55,450 nucleotides of DNA from a virus, in the IMG/VR virus record IMGVR_UViG_3300025108_000062, positions 1-55,450 of that record; one strand, given 5' to 3'. Below the pieces are notes generated by a model. The model did not search any database and was not told the origin of the DNA. It saw nothing but the letters and a program-made list of their open reading frames with translations. Below, piece by piece: positions 23,486 to 32,291 of the stretch. The translations under genes were made by a program, and so were the position numbers. Positions within the stretch are counted from its first letter, which is position 1. Each line of letters opens with the position of its first letter.

Positions 23486-23932
23486 ATGGTTAAAGTATCT
23501 GGATCCGGAAAAAATAAAAGGGCCGAAGTAAAATCTCTAATCGAGTTTTGTGTAGACAAGCTTATGCCGAGACTTAAAGACAAATTAGCAATTGATGTAA
23601 CACTAATTGCTAATCTTACAGAAAAGGAAGGCCTTGCTGGAGATTGTATATGGAATGATGATTCGTGTAATCGTCCTAGAGAGTTTATAATACGTGTTGA
23701 TTCTACACAAGATCGTGATGATATGATGGAAACTGTTGCTCACGAAATGGTTCACGTAAAACAGTATGCCAGAGGAGAGCTTAAAGATTTTTCTGCTACA
23801 GACGCAGTTTGCAAATGGCAGGGGAAAGATATCAATCTTTCAAAGTTAAACTATTATGATCATCCATGGGAGATTGAAGCCCACGGCCGTGAAAAAGGAT
23901 TGTACATCCAATGGGTTTCTTCAGAGATTTAA
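23486..23932 (+). CDS. SprT-like zinc metallopeptidase-fold protein
   Basis: 148 residues. HEMVHVKQYARGEL gives the HExxH zinc site (near 86-90), and the third ligand region is YYDHPWEIEAHGRE. SprT/SPRTN-type proteins cleave DNA-protein crosslinks in eukaryotes; phage versions of this size are common but untested. Alone behind an early promoter with an upstream palindrome. Confidence 0.8.
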   Translation: MVKVSGSGKNKRAEVKSLIEFCVDKLMPRLKDKLAIDVTLIANLTEKEGLAGDCIWNDDSCNRPREFIIRVDSTQDRDDMMETVAHEMVHVKQYARGELKDFSATDAVCKWQGKDINLSKLNYYDHPWEIEAHGREKGLYIQWVSSEI

Positions 23933-23953
23933 CATTAATCATATCGTCAAGTG

Positions 23954-23970
23954 TATAAATATTATAAATA
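23954..23970 (+). promoter_or_regulatory. Double late promoter box
   Basis: TATAAATA at 23954-23961 and again at 23963-23970, upstream of the large late gene at 23998, which has a GGGG ribosome-site-like run just before its ATG. Confidence 0.7.
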
Positions 23971-23997
23971 GAAATACTACTTAATTTATGGGGAATC

Positions 23998-25806
23998 ATG
24001 TTAACATTTAAAGATTACGAAATTTTATCGGATACTATGACAGAAGCAACAGTGAGTGCTTCTAAATACGGAGAAGGATCATTCTTCATTTTAAAGACTC
24101 AAAAGATTGATGCTTTTAATAAAAAACTCGCTGGAAAAATTAACTTGCCACCTTCGCCGGTTTTTAGTAAATTAGATCCCAGCAAAGTTCCTTCTGATGC
24201 TATTATATTTGGTAATCCTAAGGACGAATTAAGAGCTGCATTTAATATTTTAGACGGTCCAGATGGAAAATCATATGGTGCAGTTGCATGGTATGAAAAA
24301 GCAGTTGATAACTATTTTAACAATTTAAAAATAGGATCAGACATAAACTGGGGAAGAGACACACCAACACTAGAAACAGTTCAGTGTATTGGTGTTTTTT
24401 ATAAATCAGTAGAAGCCGATGCTGAAGACAGAAGCCGCGTAATTAAAAATGTAAAGGATATTCTTAACAACGGCCAAGATTGGGATACTAAAGGGAAGTC
24501 AGGTCTTCTTTCAAAACTTGACACAATGACTTCCAAGAATTTTAATGAATTGATTGGACTAATCGCTGGTATGAGTGATTTTATGAGTCTTATTGATTTT
24601 AAACCAAACATTATCCATGGAAGAATTAATGACTATTATTCAGCTGAAGAAGAAAACGAAAACGTTGAAATAACAGGCGTTAAAGCAAATACTGCAGACA
24701 TGATTATTTCTTCCGCTGATGCTAATAAAACGATTGAGGCAATGAAAAGCGACTCATTCACATTTGATAAAAACGGATTAATTACTGGAAAAAATAGTAA
24801 GATTAAGCTTATACAAGTATCTTTGAAAAAATCAGCTAATAAAGCACAACTTGGTAAGGTTACAGCGTACCTTATTCAGAAATACGGTTTACCTTCTTAC
24901 GACGATTACTTCACCGATATTGTCAACGAATCAATTGTTATTGATGAAGGTGTTATCGATTTTATTAAAACTGCTTACAGTAAAGTAAAGGATGTTTTTT
25001 CAAAAGTTTCTGCAGCAGTTACTAATTTCTTTAGTAATATTATGAATAACTTTAAAAAGGTTAATTCTAAAGAGAAGAAAAAAGTTTTTTCACGTTATCA
25101 AAAGCTTTTCAATTTAGGAAAAAGGGATATGTTTATCCTTGAAAGTTATGCTGAAAACCCAAATATTATTCTCGAAAAAAAGGCTGAACAAACTTTGAAC
25201 AGCAAGCTTGAAAATATTAAGATATCTAACGCAAATAAACTCGTTAAAGAAGTTAGAAATAAAAAGAGCGAAATTATTAATTTGTATAATACTAAAGATT
25301 ATCTTATACATAAAGCCGGGAGTAAGATTAAGAACTTTAGTGACAAAAGCGAATTAAACATCGATGTTATTTCAAAACTTCTTTCTAATTCGTATTCATT
25401 GGCATCTGTACAATCTATTATTGGTACAGCGAAAACAGACGAAATTATGTCTGCGGTGATTGACATGCATAAAGAAGTATTTTTCGGTAAGACATCTCTT
25501 CCTCTATATAAAGTGTATGGAAAGTCAGGAGGTAAGTCATGGGAATATTTGGGTTCAGCTGACGAATATGTTGAAAAGAAAAAAGAAAAACTTAAAGACG
25601 TTCAATTTCCAATTTCAGGCATTAGGATGAATACACAAGATAATAAATATTTAAATATCGATCTGTATGTTGTAAGTGACGTTGTGGACAATCAAATTTT
25701 TTATACAGCATTCCGCACTGGAACCAATGCATCAGGTAGATTCTCCTTTAACTTTGAAGGAACTAAAAAAATATCGCACGAACAATTTATTAAATTTTTA
25801 AAATGA
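23998..25806 (+). CDS. Large late protein with prohead-targeting-like N-terminus
   Basis: 602 residues, no known fold recognised. Starts MLTFKDYEILSDTMTEATVS, resembling T4 capsid-targeting leaders that end in a gp21 cleavage site (here MTE/A at 16-17). IVNESIVIDEGVIDF near residue 320 offers two more such sites, just before an amphipathic segment AYSKVKDVFSKVSAAVTNFF. The last 100 residues (SGGKSWEYLGSADEYV and after) look like a separate folded domain. Late boxes upstream. Probably packaged in or part of the head; inference. Confidence 0.72.
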   Translation: MLTFKDYEILSDTMTEATVSASKYGEGSFFILKTQKIDAFNKKLAGKINLPPSPVFSKLDPSKVPSDAIIFGNPKDELRAAFNILDGPDGKSYGAVAWYEKAVDNYFNNLKIGSDINWGRDTPTLETVQCIGVFYKSVEADAEDRSRVIKNVKDILNNGQDWDTKGKSGLLSKLDTMTSKNFNELIGLIAGMSDFMSLIDFKPNIIHGRINDYYSAEEENENVEITGVKANTADMIISSADANKTIEAMKSDSFTFDKNGLITGKNSKIKLIQVSLKKSANKAQLGKVTAYLIQKYGLPSYDDYFTDIVNESIVIDEGVIDFIKTAYSKVKDVFSKVSAAVTNFFSNIMNNFKKVNSKEKKKVFSRYQKLFNLGKRDMFILESYAENPNIILEKKAEQTLNSKLENIKISNANKLVKEVRNKKSEIINLYNTKDYLIHKAGSKIKNFSDKSELNIDVISKLLSNSYSLASVQSIIGTAKTDEIMSAVIDMHKEVFFGKTSLPLYKVYGKSGGKSWEYLGSADEYVEKKKEKLKDVQFPISGIRMNTQDNKYLNIDLYVVSDVVDNQIFYTAFRTGTNASGRFSFNFEGTKKISHEQFIKFLK

Positions 25807-26327
25807 ACCAAAATGTACTAGAAGCACTTGATTTTCATTACGAAAATAGCATCCCACTAGCTAATAATATTTTTAGACCTCATTCTGAAAATTATTACAA
25901 ACTTTTTAGTTATGCACGTATTCTTAAAGAGTCTTTAAATTTAACTGATTTTGACGAGTATTTGTTATCAACAGACATTGGAAATTTTGGAATTTACGAA
26001 GGAATTGAAGTTCCTTTAGATCATCCATTCATCAATGAAGCAGAATACAAAGGTAATAAGGTTGATTTGAATCAACCTAAGCGAGGCGGAAGTAAGAAGT
26101 TTTATGTTTATGTTAAGAATGATAAAGGCAATATCATAAAGGTTGAGTTTGGCGATACATCAGGCCTTGATGTAAATTTCGCTGATGATGGTGCAAGGAA
26201 ATCTTTTGCTGCACGTCACAAGTGTCATCTTAAAAAAGATAAAACAAAAGCAGGATATTGGTCGTGTAATCTCCCACGATACGCATCTGAACTAGGTCTT
26301 AAAAACGGAGGTAATTTTTTCTGGTAA
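25803..26327 (+). CDS. Late protein with ARHKCH-GYWSC conserved block
   Basis: 174 residues; ATG overlaps the previous stop. A gp21-type site FINEA occurs near residue 76, separating an N-terminal helical part from a C-terminal domain with GNIIKVEFGDTSGLDVNFAD and then SFAARHKCHLKKDKTKAGYW with SCNLPRYA, a Cys/His block I have seen in structural proteins of marine T4-like phages. Likely the processed C-terminal domain is the mature protein. Function unknown. Confidence 0.72.
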   Translation: MNQNVLEALDFHYENSIPLANNIFRPHSENYYKLFSYARILKESLNLTDFDEYLLSTDIGNFGIYEGIEVPLDHPFINEAEYKGNKVDLNQPKRGGSKKFYVYVKNDKGNIIKVEFGDTSGLDVNFADDGARKSFAARHKCHLKKDKTKAGYWSCNLPRYASELGLKNGGNFFW

Positions 26328-27835
26328 TGAGTAATCCATATACAGACACAAAAGAAGGTAATGCGAACATTCGTATTTTTGAAGCCGCAGTAGATTCGAA
26401 AGAACTTGTTTGGCATCGTGATAAACAAAATCGGCGAGTTACTATTTTAGAAGGTGAAGGCTGGTCGTTTCAAATGGATAATAATATTCCAAAAAAATTG
26501 GTTGTAGGCGATGTTATTAATATTCCTAAAATGGAATATCATCGTATATACGAGTCAGGATCTACCAATCTTAAAATTTTAATCGAAGAACCACCTATGA
26601 AATCATTTAAAGACTATATTTCAGAAGCTTCCCGCGCTGGCAAAAACACACACATGACACATATCGAAGATCGTGTTATTTACGGTGGAGTCAAGGGAGC
26701 GAGAGAATCAATTCTTGCTCTCCGTTCTTTAAGAGATATGCTAGCTGGTAAAGTTAGTTCTTCAACTAATGTTACTGAAAAATGGGACGGTGCACCTGCG
26801 GTATTTGCCGGAATTGATCCTTCAGATGGTAAGTTTTTCGTAGCAAAAAAAGGTATTTTTAATAAAGATCCAAAGGTTTATAAGTCAGAGGCCGATGTGA
26901 GAAACGATACATCTGGCGACTTAGCAGACAAATTAGTAATCGCATTCAATGAACTTAAAGATCTTGGTATTAAAAACGTTATTCAGGGAGATATTATGTT
27001 TACAAAGGGAGACCTTGAATCTGAATCTATCGATGGTGAAAAGTATATTACATTTCAGCCTAACACCCTCGTGTATGCAGTTCCTTCCGGCTCTGATTTA
27101 GCAAAGACAATTTCAAAGGCTAATTTAGGAGTTGTATGGCATACAACTTACAAAGGTGATAGTTTTGAATCTATGACTGCATCTTATGGTGTAGACGTTT
27201 CTTCTCTTAAAAAGAAAAAAACAGTTTGGTATCAAGACGCTGATCTTAAAAATCTTTCTGGTACCGCAACATTAACTAAAGCGGATACTGAAGAAGTTAC
27301 TGAGCAACTTTCAAAAGCTGGTAAAATCTTCCAAAAGATTAAGTCGACAACTCTTAACGAGCTAGAGAATAATCCAGAACTTGCTACTAAACTTGAGACA
27401 TTTAATAACACACTAGTAAGAAAGCGTGAGCGTATTGAAAATACTGCAAAGCATGTAAATGATCTAATTGCTTGGTTTGATAAAAAACATAAAGCCGAGT
27501 ACAAAAAGCGCAAAAGTGATAAAGGCAAACGAGATATAGCACTGAAGAATGAAAACGAAATGAAATTCTTTTCTAAGGAAAATAGAAAGAACCTTGATAT
27601 GATGTATCAACTAATGAATGCAATTATTGATGCCAAGTTGATTATTATAAATAAATTAGATAAGTTAAAGGAAATTGACACTTTCATTAGAACAAAAAAA
27701 GGTTTTAAAGTAACAGGTTCAGAAGGATTTGTTGCGATTGACTATAACACTAATGGCGCAGTTAAACTAGTTGACCGATTAGAATTTTCTACAAATAATT
27801 TTTCACCAGATGTTATCAAAGGATGGGAACGATAA
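26327..27835 (+). CDS. Cupin-like domain fused to a packaged ligase-like nucleotidyltransferase
   Basis: 502 residues. Residues 1-88 look like a small cupin (LVWHRDKQNRRVTILEG, then INIPKMEYHRIYESG). Residues 91-101 are MKSFKDYISEA, near-identical in style to T4 internal-protein leaders and ending in a gp21 site (E100/A101). After that comes a covalent-nucleotidyltransferase pattern: KWDGAPAVFAGI (KxDG, Lys152), FFVAKKGIF, NVIQGDIMF and EGFVAIDY. This resembles the family called DUF6267 in phages (from memory) and RNA/DNA ligases. Met91 may be a second start, giving a packaged enzyme without the cupin. Confidence 0.75.
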   Translation: MSNPYTDTKEGNANIRIFEAAVDSKELVWHRDKQNRRVTILEGEGWSFQMDNNIPKKLVVGDVINIPKMEYHRIYESGSTNLKILIEEPPMKSFKDYISEASRAGKNTHMTHIEDRVIYGGVKGARESILALRSLRDMLAGKVSSSTNVTEKWDGAPAVFAGIDPSDGKFFVAKKGIFNKDPKVYKSEADVRNDTSGDLADKLVIAFNELKDLGIKNVIQGDIMFTKGDLESESIDGEKYITFQPNTLVYAVPSGSDLAKTISKANLGVVWHTTYKGDSFESMTASYGVDVSSLKKKKTVWYQDADLKNLSGTATLTKADTEEVTEQLSKAGKIFQKIKSTTLNELENNPELATKLETFNNTLVRKRERIENTAKHVNDLIAWFDKKHKAEYKKRKSDKGKRDIALKNENEMKFFSKENRKNLDMMYQLMNAIIDAKLIIINKLDKLKEIDTFIRTKKGFKVTGSEGFVAIDYNTNGAVKLVDRLEFSTNNFSPDVIKGWER

Positions 27836-29748
27836 AAAAAATAAACAATATTAAAGGCTTTAAACAGTTTAATGAAGACAGCGTAAAGGCAATAGTTTTT
27901 ACGTTTGGAAGATTTAATCCACCTACTGTTGGACACGGCAAGCTTATAACCAAGGTAGCTGCAGCAGCTATTGGAAATCAGTATCGTATATATGCTTCGC
28001 AATCTAATGATTCTAAAAAGAATCCTCTTAAATATAAAGAGAAAATTCGTGTTATGCGCAAAATGTTTCCAAAACACGGAAGAAACATTATTGAAGATAA
28101 GAATGCAAAAACTGCATTGCACATCGCTTCTATTTTACATGACCAAGGTTTTACAAAGCTGACTATGGTTGTTGGCTCTGACCGCATAAAAGAATTCCAA
28201 AAACTTCTTAAAAACTATAATGGTGTAAAAGGCCGCCATGGATTTTATGATTTCAATGATGGTATAGAAGTTATTTCAGCCGGTGAGAGAGATCCTGATG
28301 CAGAAGGTGTTGAAGGAATGAGTGCTTCTAAGATGCGTTCAGCAGCAATCGACGGCGACTTTAAATCTTTCAGCCAAGGATTACCAAAGGAGTATGGCGA
28401 AGACATGACACTGTTTAATCTAATTCGAAAAAGAATGGGCTTAAAAGAAAAGGTCAGCTTTCGTAAACACATTCAACTTCCAAGTTTTTCAGAAAAAAGA
28501 GAGCAGTATATTTCAGGCGAAATATTTAATGTCGGAGACACTGCTGTTACTGAGTCTAATGATGAAATCGTAATTAAAGAAAGAAAGTCAAATTACGTTA
28601 TTGATTCAAAAAACAAAAAACATTTTATTGAAAAAATCAATCCTTCTTATAAAAAAGATTTGTCAAAATCAACTACGGCAAAACGCCAAGCTCAGTTTAA
28701 TAAGCAGGCTAAAATGGACGATGATGATCCTAAAGCTTATAAGAAAGCCCCAGGAGATGCTCGAGCAAAGACAAAGGTTTCTAAGCACACAAAGGCATAT
28801 CATAAAAAATTCGGTAAAAAAGAAGCCTTGGATCAAGGAACAGATGAGTTAGTTAAAGCGTACAAAAAGCTTACACCTCTCGAAGAAAAACAAATTGCTG
28901 GTCTTAAGAAAAAAGCAGAAGAATCTGGTATGCCATATAGTGTATTGAAAAAGGTGTTTGACCGCGGAATGGCCGCATGGAAGACCGGCCATCGTCCAGG
29001 AGCAACTCCTCATCAGTGGGCGTATGCACGAGTCAATTCTTTTGTTACAAAGAGTAAAGGCACATGGGGTGGAGCCGATAAAGACTTAGCAGCAAAGGTT
29101 AGAAAAGAATCAATTGAGGAAGAAGCTGTGTGTCCTCCGGCAACACAAGATTTAAAAATAAATACAAAAAATCGAGATGCCACAATTAAAGAGTATAATT
29201 ATGGTCCTTTAAATGTTGATGAACCTGGCACTTATTGGAAAGATATTGCTAAGTATTGGAAAACAACTGTACAAGCTGCGCAGAAGTCAATCTGTGAAAA
29301 TTGCGTTGCCTTTGATATCTCTCCTAGAATGAAAGATTGTATGCCTGGTGAAACATCTGATGAAGATGGTGAACTTGGTTATTGCTGGATGCATCACTTT
29401 AAATGCCATTCTGCTCGAGCTTGTCATACGTGGGCTAAAGGAGGTCCAATTGACACTGATAAAATTTCAGCTGAATGGGCTAAGAGAGCAGGCAAAGACT
29501 ATTTTAAAGAAGATACCAAAACATTTTCGGAAGGACCAGGCAAATATAAAGGAGAAACTTGGGAAGACGGTTTTAAAAGACGTGTAGTAAAAACAACAAA
29601 GCCTGAACATAAAGAAAAAGGTTACAGTTGGCGCATTAAAGGAAAGGAGCGGGACGAAATTTCAATTAAGCTTTATAAAGAAAAGCCTGATTTTAAAGAA
29701 TTTGAAAATCAAATGAAACGAGTCGCTGGCCATGAGTTTGGTGGTTAA
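27823..29748 (+). CDS. Multidomain late protein: nucleotidyltransferase + DUF5872-like + Cys-rich domain
   Basis: 641 residues, overlapping the upstream gene by 13 nt. Modules: a leader with IKGFKQFNED (10-19); an NMNAT/cytidylyltransferase-type fold with GRFNPPTVGHG (29-39, HxGH-like) and SASKMR (167-172, ISxSxxR-like); a basic linker; a domain near 350-440 with LKKVFDRGMAAWKTGHRPGA, which I recall as DUF5872; and a Cys/His-rich domain near 491-540 (CENCVAF, GYCWMHHFKCHSARACHTW) likely to bind Zn or Fe-S. SIEEEA near residue 430 could be a protease site separating modules. Nature of the transferred nucleotide is unknown. Confidence 0.78.
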   Translation: MGTIKKINNIKGFKQFNEDSVKAIVFTFGRFNPPTVGHGKLITKVAAAAIGNQYRIYASQSNDSKKNPLKYKEKIRVMRKMFPKHGRNIIEDKNAKTALHIASILHDQGFTKLTMVVGSDRIKEFQKLLKNYNGVKGRHGFYDFNDGIEVISAGERDPDAEGVEGMSASKMRSAAIDGDFKSFSQGLPKEYGEDMTLFNLIRKRMGLKEKVSFRKHIQLPSFSEKREQYISGEIFNVGDTAVTESNDEIVIKERKSNYVIDSKNKKHFIEKINPSYKKDLSKSTTAKRQAQFNKQAKMDDDDPKAYKKAPGDARAKTKVSKHTKAYHKKFGKKEALDQGTDELVKAYKKLTPLEEKQIAGLKKKAEESGMPYSVLKKVFDRGMAAWKTGHRPGATPHQWAYARVNSFVTKSKGTWGGADKDLAAKVRKESIEEEAVCPPATQDLKINTKNRDATIKEYNYGPLNVDEPGTYWKDIAKYWKTTVQAAQKSICENCVAFDISPRMKDCMPGETSDEDGELGYCWMHHFKCHSARACHTWAKGGPIDTDKISAEWAKRAGKDYFKEDTKTFSEGPGKYKGETWEDGFKRRVVKTTKPEHKEKGYSWRIKGKERDEISIKLYKEKPDFKEFENQMKRVAGHEFGG

Positions 29749-29761
29749 AAATATCAAACAT

Positions 29762-29769
29762 TATAAATA
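29762..29769 (+). promoter_or_regulatory. T4-type late promoter box
   Basis: Perfect TATAAATA, 13 nt before the ATG at 29783. Confidence 0.68.
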
Positions 29770-29782
29770 GTAAAATAATTAT

Positions 29783-30079
29783 ATGAATCAAGGAGACAAT
29801 AAACGTTTAGATCGAATTGAAGAAAAAATTGATAAAATGACTGCGGCTGTTATTGCTTTAGCTCGTGCTGAAGAAAAAATTGTTAGTCTTGATGAAACAA
29901 CCAGAATGATTCTTAATAAAATGGTTGATCAAGACAAACGTTTACGAACACTTGAAGCGACGCAATTAGATACAGAATCAACTATTAAAACTGTAAGAGC
30001 CGTTGCTTTTACAACAATATCTGCGTTAATTACAAGTGCTGTCGCAGGAATAATTTGGTTATTGTCGGGAGGAAAATAG
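29783..30079 (+). CDS. Coiled-coil protein with C-terminal membrane span (XhlA-like topology)
   Basis: 98 residues. RLDRIEEKIDKMTAAV and DQDKRLRTLEATQ are coiled-coil heptads; the last 30 residues (VAFTTISALITSAVAGIIWL) form one membrane span. This layout resembles XhlA-type haemolysin/holin-associated proteins, but also small phage membrane proteins in general. Expressed from a late box. T4 holin (T) is different, so a lysis role is only a suggestion. Confidence 0.68.
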   Translation: MNQGDNKRLDRIEEKIDKMTAAVIALARAEEKIVSLDETTRMILNKMVDQDKRLRTLEATQLDTESTIKTVRAVAFTTISALITSAVAGIIWLLSGGK

Positions 30080-30080
30080 T

Positions 30081-30437
30081 ATGATAAGCTTTAAACAATT
30101 TTTGCTTGAAAAGCCATTAAATCCTGCGCAAAGAATTGCTAGAAGCCGTACGATGAAAAGGTTGATGCCAAAAATTCAAATGAAAAGAAAGCTGGCAATG
30201 AAGAAAAAAGCCTCCTTTGATCAGTTGAAAGCAAGATCCGTTAAAAAGGCTACAGACATTGTTAGAAAAAAATTAGCTAAAGGTGACTATTCTTCAATGA
30301 CATATTCTCAGAAAATTCAAATTGACAAAAAACTCGAAAAGAAAAAAGGACTAATAAAAAAACTTTCTAAAAAACTTATTCCAGCTATAAAACAAGCAGA
30401 AGCTGATAGAATTAAAAAAGCTAAAGAAAACTCATAA
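30081..30437 (+). CDS. Highly basic late protein with prohead-targeting leader
   Basis: 118 residues, start 1 nt after the previous stop. Leader MISFKQFLLEKPLNPAQR matches the F-K-x-F-x-x-E style of capsid-targeting sequences. The body is extremely Lys/Arg rich (MKRLMPKIQMKRKLAMKKKA and KKLEKKKGLIKKLSKKL), as expected for a DNA-condensing internal head protein. Conserved-looking in marine T4-like phages from memory. Confidence 0.75.
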   Translation: MISFKQFLLEKPLNPAQRIARSRTMKRLMPKIQMKRKLAMKKKASFDQLKARSVKKATDIVRKKLAKGDYSSMTYSQKIQIDKKLEKKKGLIKKLSKKLIPAIKQAEADRIKKAKENS

Positions 30438-30440
30438 CAA

Positions 30441-30448
30441 TATAAATA
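30441..30448 (+). promoter_or_regulatory. Late promoter box fused to start codon
   Basis: Perfect TATAAATA, then exactly 5 nt and the ATG at 30454: predicted leaderless by T4 geometry. Confidence 0.62.
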
Positions 30449-30453
30449 GAATT

Positions 30454-31617
30454 ATGTACCAAGACGATTTAACGAAAAAAATTGCCAACGCGGCAAAAGA
30501 AGTACTTGAAAATAAAAAAGTAAAAGAAACTGAGGTTCAGCCTTCAGACAAAGACTTTGTCGATCTTCATTCGATTGATAAAGGAAAGCGTCGTGGCTCA
30601 ACTCCTCTTACGGAAAAAGATATTGACGAAGCAAATGAATTTACTAAAGCTGCCGCAAAAGCCGCAGTTGCTGGTGATGACGAGTTTGAATTTGACGGTA
30701 AGAAATTCCCTACTGAAATGGATGTTGAAGTAGCCAAGAAAATCCTTGGTGAGTCAACAGAGCTTGATGAAGCTACCATGAGCTCAGGCGTAAAAATGGC
30801 AGGTGAACGCATTTATGCTTTAGAGAAACAACTAAAAGTCGGATCAGCGGTAAATAAGGGTGTTAACAAAGCACTTGGAGGAAAGTACGATGGTGACTTT
30901 AAGGATATGACGAAAGCTATCGATAAAGTCATTTCTGTTTGGGAAGAAATTGAGTTTCAGTACGGCCAGAGTGAGTCAACTAATGTTGACGAATCAGTCG
31001 ATCTTGATGAAGCATATATTGACGTTGATACTGCCGATCCAAAATCAATTGAATTTGCAAAGCTGATGAAAAAGTATCGTGTTAAAGGAAGAATTATAAC
31101 AATGAAAGGCCCTGGCGGTGGAATGCCATTGGTTAGGCTTACTGGTAAAAAGAAAGACCTAGAAGGCATTTTAAAAGATCCTAAAGGTTGGCAGGATGAC
31201 GGATTCCTTGCAGGATTTATTGAGGAATCGGCCAATCCTGGAAAGGCTATCGAAGAAGCTATAAAAGGACTTTCTGAAGAACAAATCGATGAGCTTATTG
31301 GTGGATTGCTTAAAAAAGGAGCTAAGGCTTTAGGCAAGGCTGTAAAAAGTCGTGTTACTAAATCCGGAAGACAAGATCGTGCTGACAAAAAACACAAGTT
31401 AGACGTACGAGGAAAAAAACTTGAAATAAAGAAAAAAATTAATGACATTTTAGATAAAAAGAGTAAAGCTCAAAAGAAAAAAAGAGATGTCGAAAAAGAC
31501 TCAAAAGCTGCAAAAGCACTTGATGACAAAATTGATGGATATAAAACACGTATTGATCAACTTAAGGATAAAATGAACGATATTGTTGAAAGCGATATTG
31601 AAGAATCTAACAGTTGA
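30454..31617 (+). CDS. Late precursor protein with multiple gp21-type cleavage sites
   Basis: 387 residues to the TGA. Contains several matches to the prohead protease consensus (L/I/V-x-E before A/S): LDE/A at 104-107, LDE/A at 184-187 and IEE/S near 256-259. Between them lie small acidic and basic modules, including GPGGGMPLVRLTGKKKDLEG and a long Lys-rich coiled coil (KKINDILDKKSKAQKKKRDV). This looks like a scaffold/internal-head polyprotein. The reading frame continues open for 179 codons after the TGA (see next entry). Confidence 0.72.
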   Translation: MYQDDLTKKIANAAKEVLENKKVKETEVQPSDKDFVDLHSIDKGKRRGSTPLTEKDIDEANEFTKAAAKAAVAGDDEFEFDGKKFPTEMDVEVAKKILGESTELDEATMSSGVKMAGERIYALEKQLKVGSAVNKGVNKALGGKYDGDFKDMTKAIDKVISVWEEIEFQYGQSESTNVDESVDLDEAYIDVDTADPKSIEFAKLMKKYRVKGRIITMKGPGGGMPLVRLTGKKKDLEGILKDPKGWQDDGFLAGFIEESANPGKAIEEAIKGLSEEQIDELIGGLLKKGAKALGKAVKSRVTKSGRQDRADKKHKLDVRGKKLEIKKKINDILDKKSKAQKKKRDVEKDSKAAKALDDKIDGYKTRIDQLKDKMNDIVESDIEESNS

Positions 31618-32157
31618 AAAGATAAAGTAGAATCTGAGTCTCAGGTTGATGAAGCAGTTAGACCAAACGATAAAGTTTTTGTTAAAGGAAAAAACAGAGA
31701 TGGTAAAACCATAAGTTATTTTGCGTTCGGCGCATCTTTTAAAGAAGTTAAAGCTTTTAGGAGGGCAATAAAGAAACTGCTATCTGATCACGCTCAGAAA
31801 AAATTTGATGTTTATGTTGATGGAAATTCAGACCTTGTAGATTCTGATTCAAGCAAAACGATTGTTAGATTTGATGACAAAATGACAGTTGCTGACGTTG
31901 CTAAAGCTGTCGAAGAGTTTATCAATAAAGAGTATCCTCCAAAGAAAGCTGCTCCTGCTGTTGACTATAAAACAGACACACGTACAATTGTTACAGCCGA
32001 TGATGAAAAAGCAAAAGAGCTTAAGAAAAAATATCACGGCAAAGGAACTAAAGTACGAATTATGAAGAGAAAATCTGGTAATAAGGTATACATCGATTCT
32101 AAAACATCTGAAATTCATAAAGCAATTAATGATGCATTAGCTGATGAATTGAATTAA
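31618..32157 (+). CDS. In-frame continuation after TGA (readthrough extension or broken gene)
   Basis: Same frame as 30454-31617, open from 31618 to the TAA at 32155-32157. The first ATG is at 31882 and has no ribosome site, while the 88 codons before it read as real protein: a further protease-site-like QVDEAVRPN, then NDKVFVKGKNRDGKTISYF and SSKTIVRFDDKMTVADVAK. So this is either the readthrough part of a 567-residue product, or the 3' half of a gene recently broken by a point mutation or sequencing error. Other genes here use TGA as a normal stop. Confidence 0.6.
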   Translation, partial: KDKVESESQVDEAVRPNDKVFVKGKNRDGKTISYFAFGASFKEVKAFRRAIKKLLSDHAQKKFDVYVDGNSDLVDSDSSKTIVRFDDKMTVADVAKAVEEFINKEYPPKKAAPAVDYKTDTRTIVTADDEKAKELKKKYHGKGTKVRIMKRKSGNKVYIDSKTSEIHKAINDALADELN

Positions 32158-32171
32158 ACAACAAAAATAAA

Positions 32172-32258
32172 ATGACATTTGAGTTAATGACTGATGGAAT
32201 AACAGCTATTGTTCTTTTGTCGTGTGTTTCCTTATTAATAATGAATATGCGTCAATAG
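32172..32258 (+). CDS. 28-residue membrane-type peptide
   Basis: MTFELMTDGITAIVLLSCVS then LLIMNMRQ and stop: a single hydrophobic span. ATG follows an A-rich run. Small and unproven. Confidence 0.35.
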   Translation: MTFELMTDGITAIVLLSCVSLLIMNMRQ

Positions 32259-32277
32259 ACTTGCAGTATAAAGGTTA

Positions 32278-32285
32278 GATAAATA
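32278..32285 (+). promoter_or_regulatory. Late-like box (GATAAATA)
   Basis: One mismatch to TATAAATA; ends 6 nt before the ATG at 32292. Confidence 0.4.
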
Positions 32286-32291
32286 ACTTAT

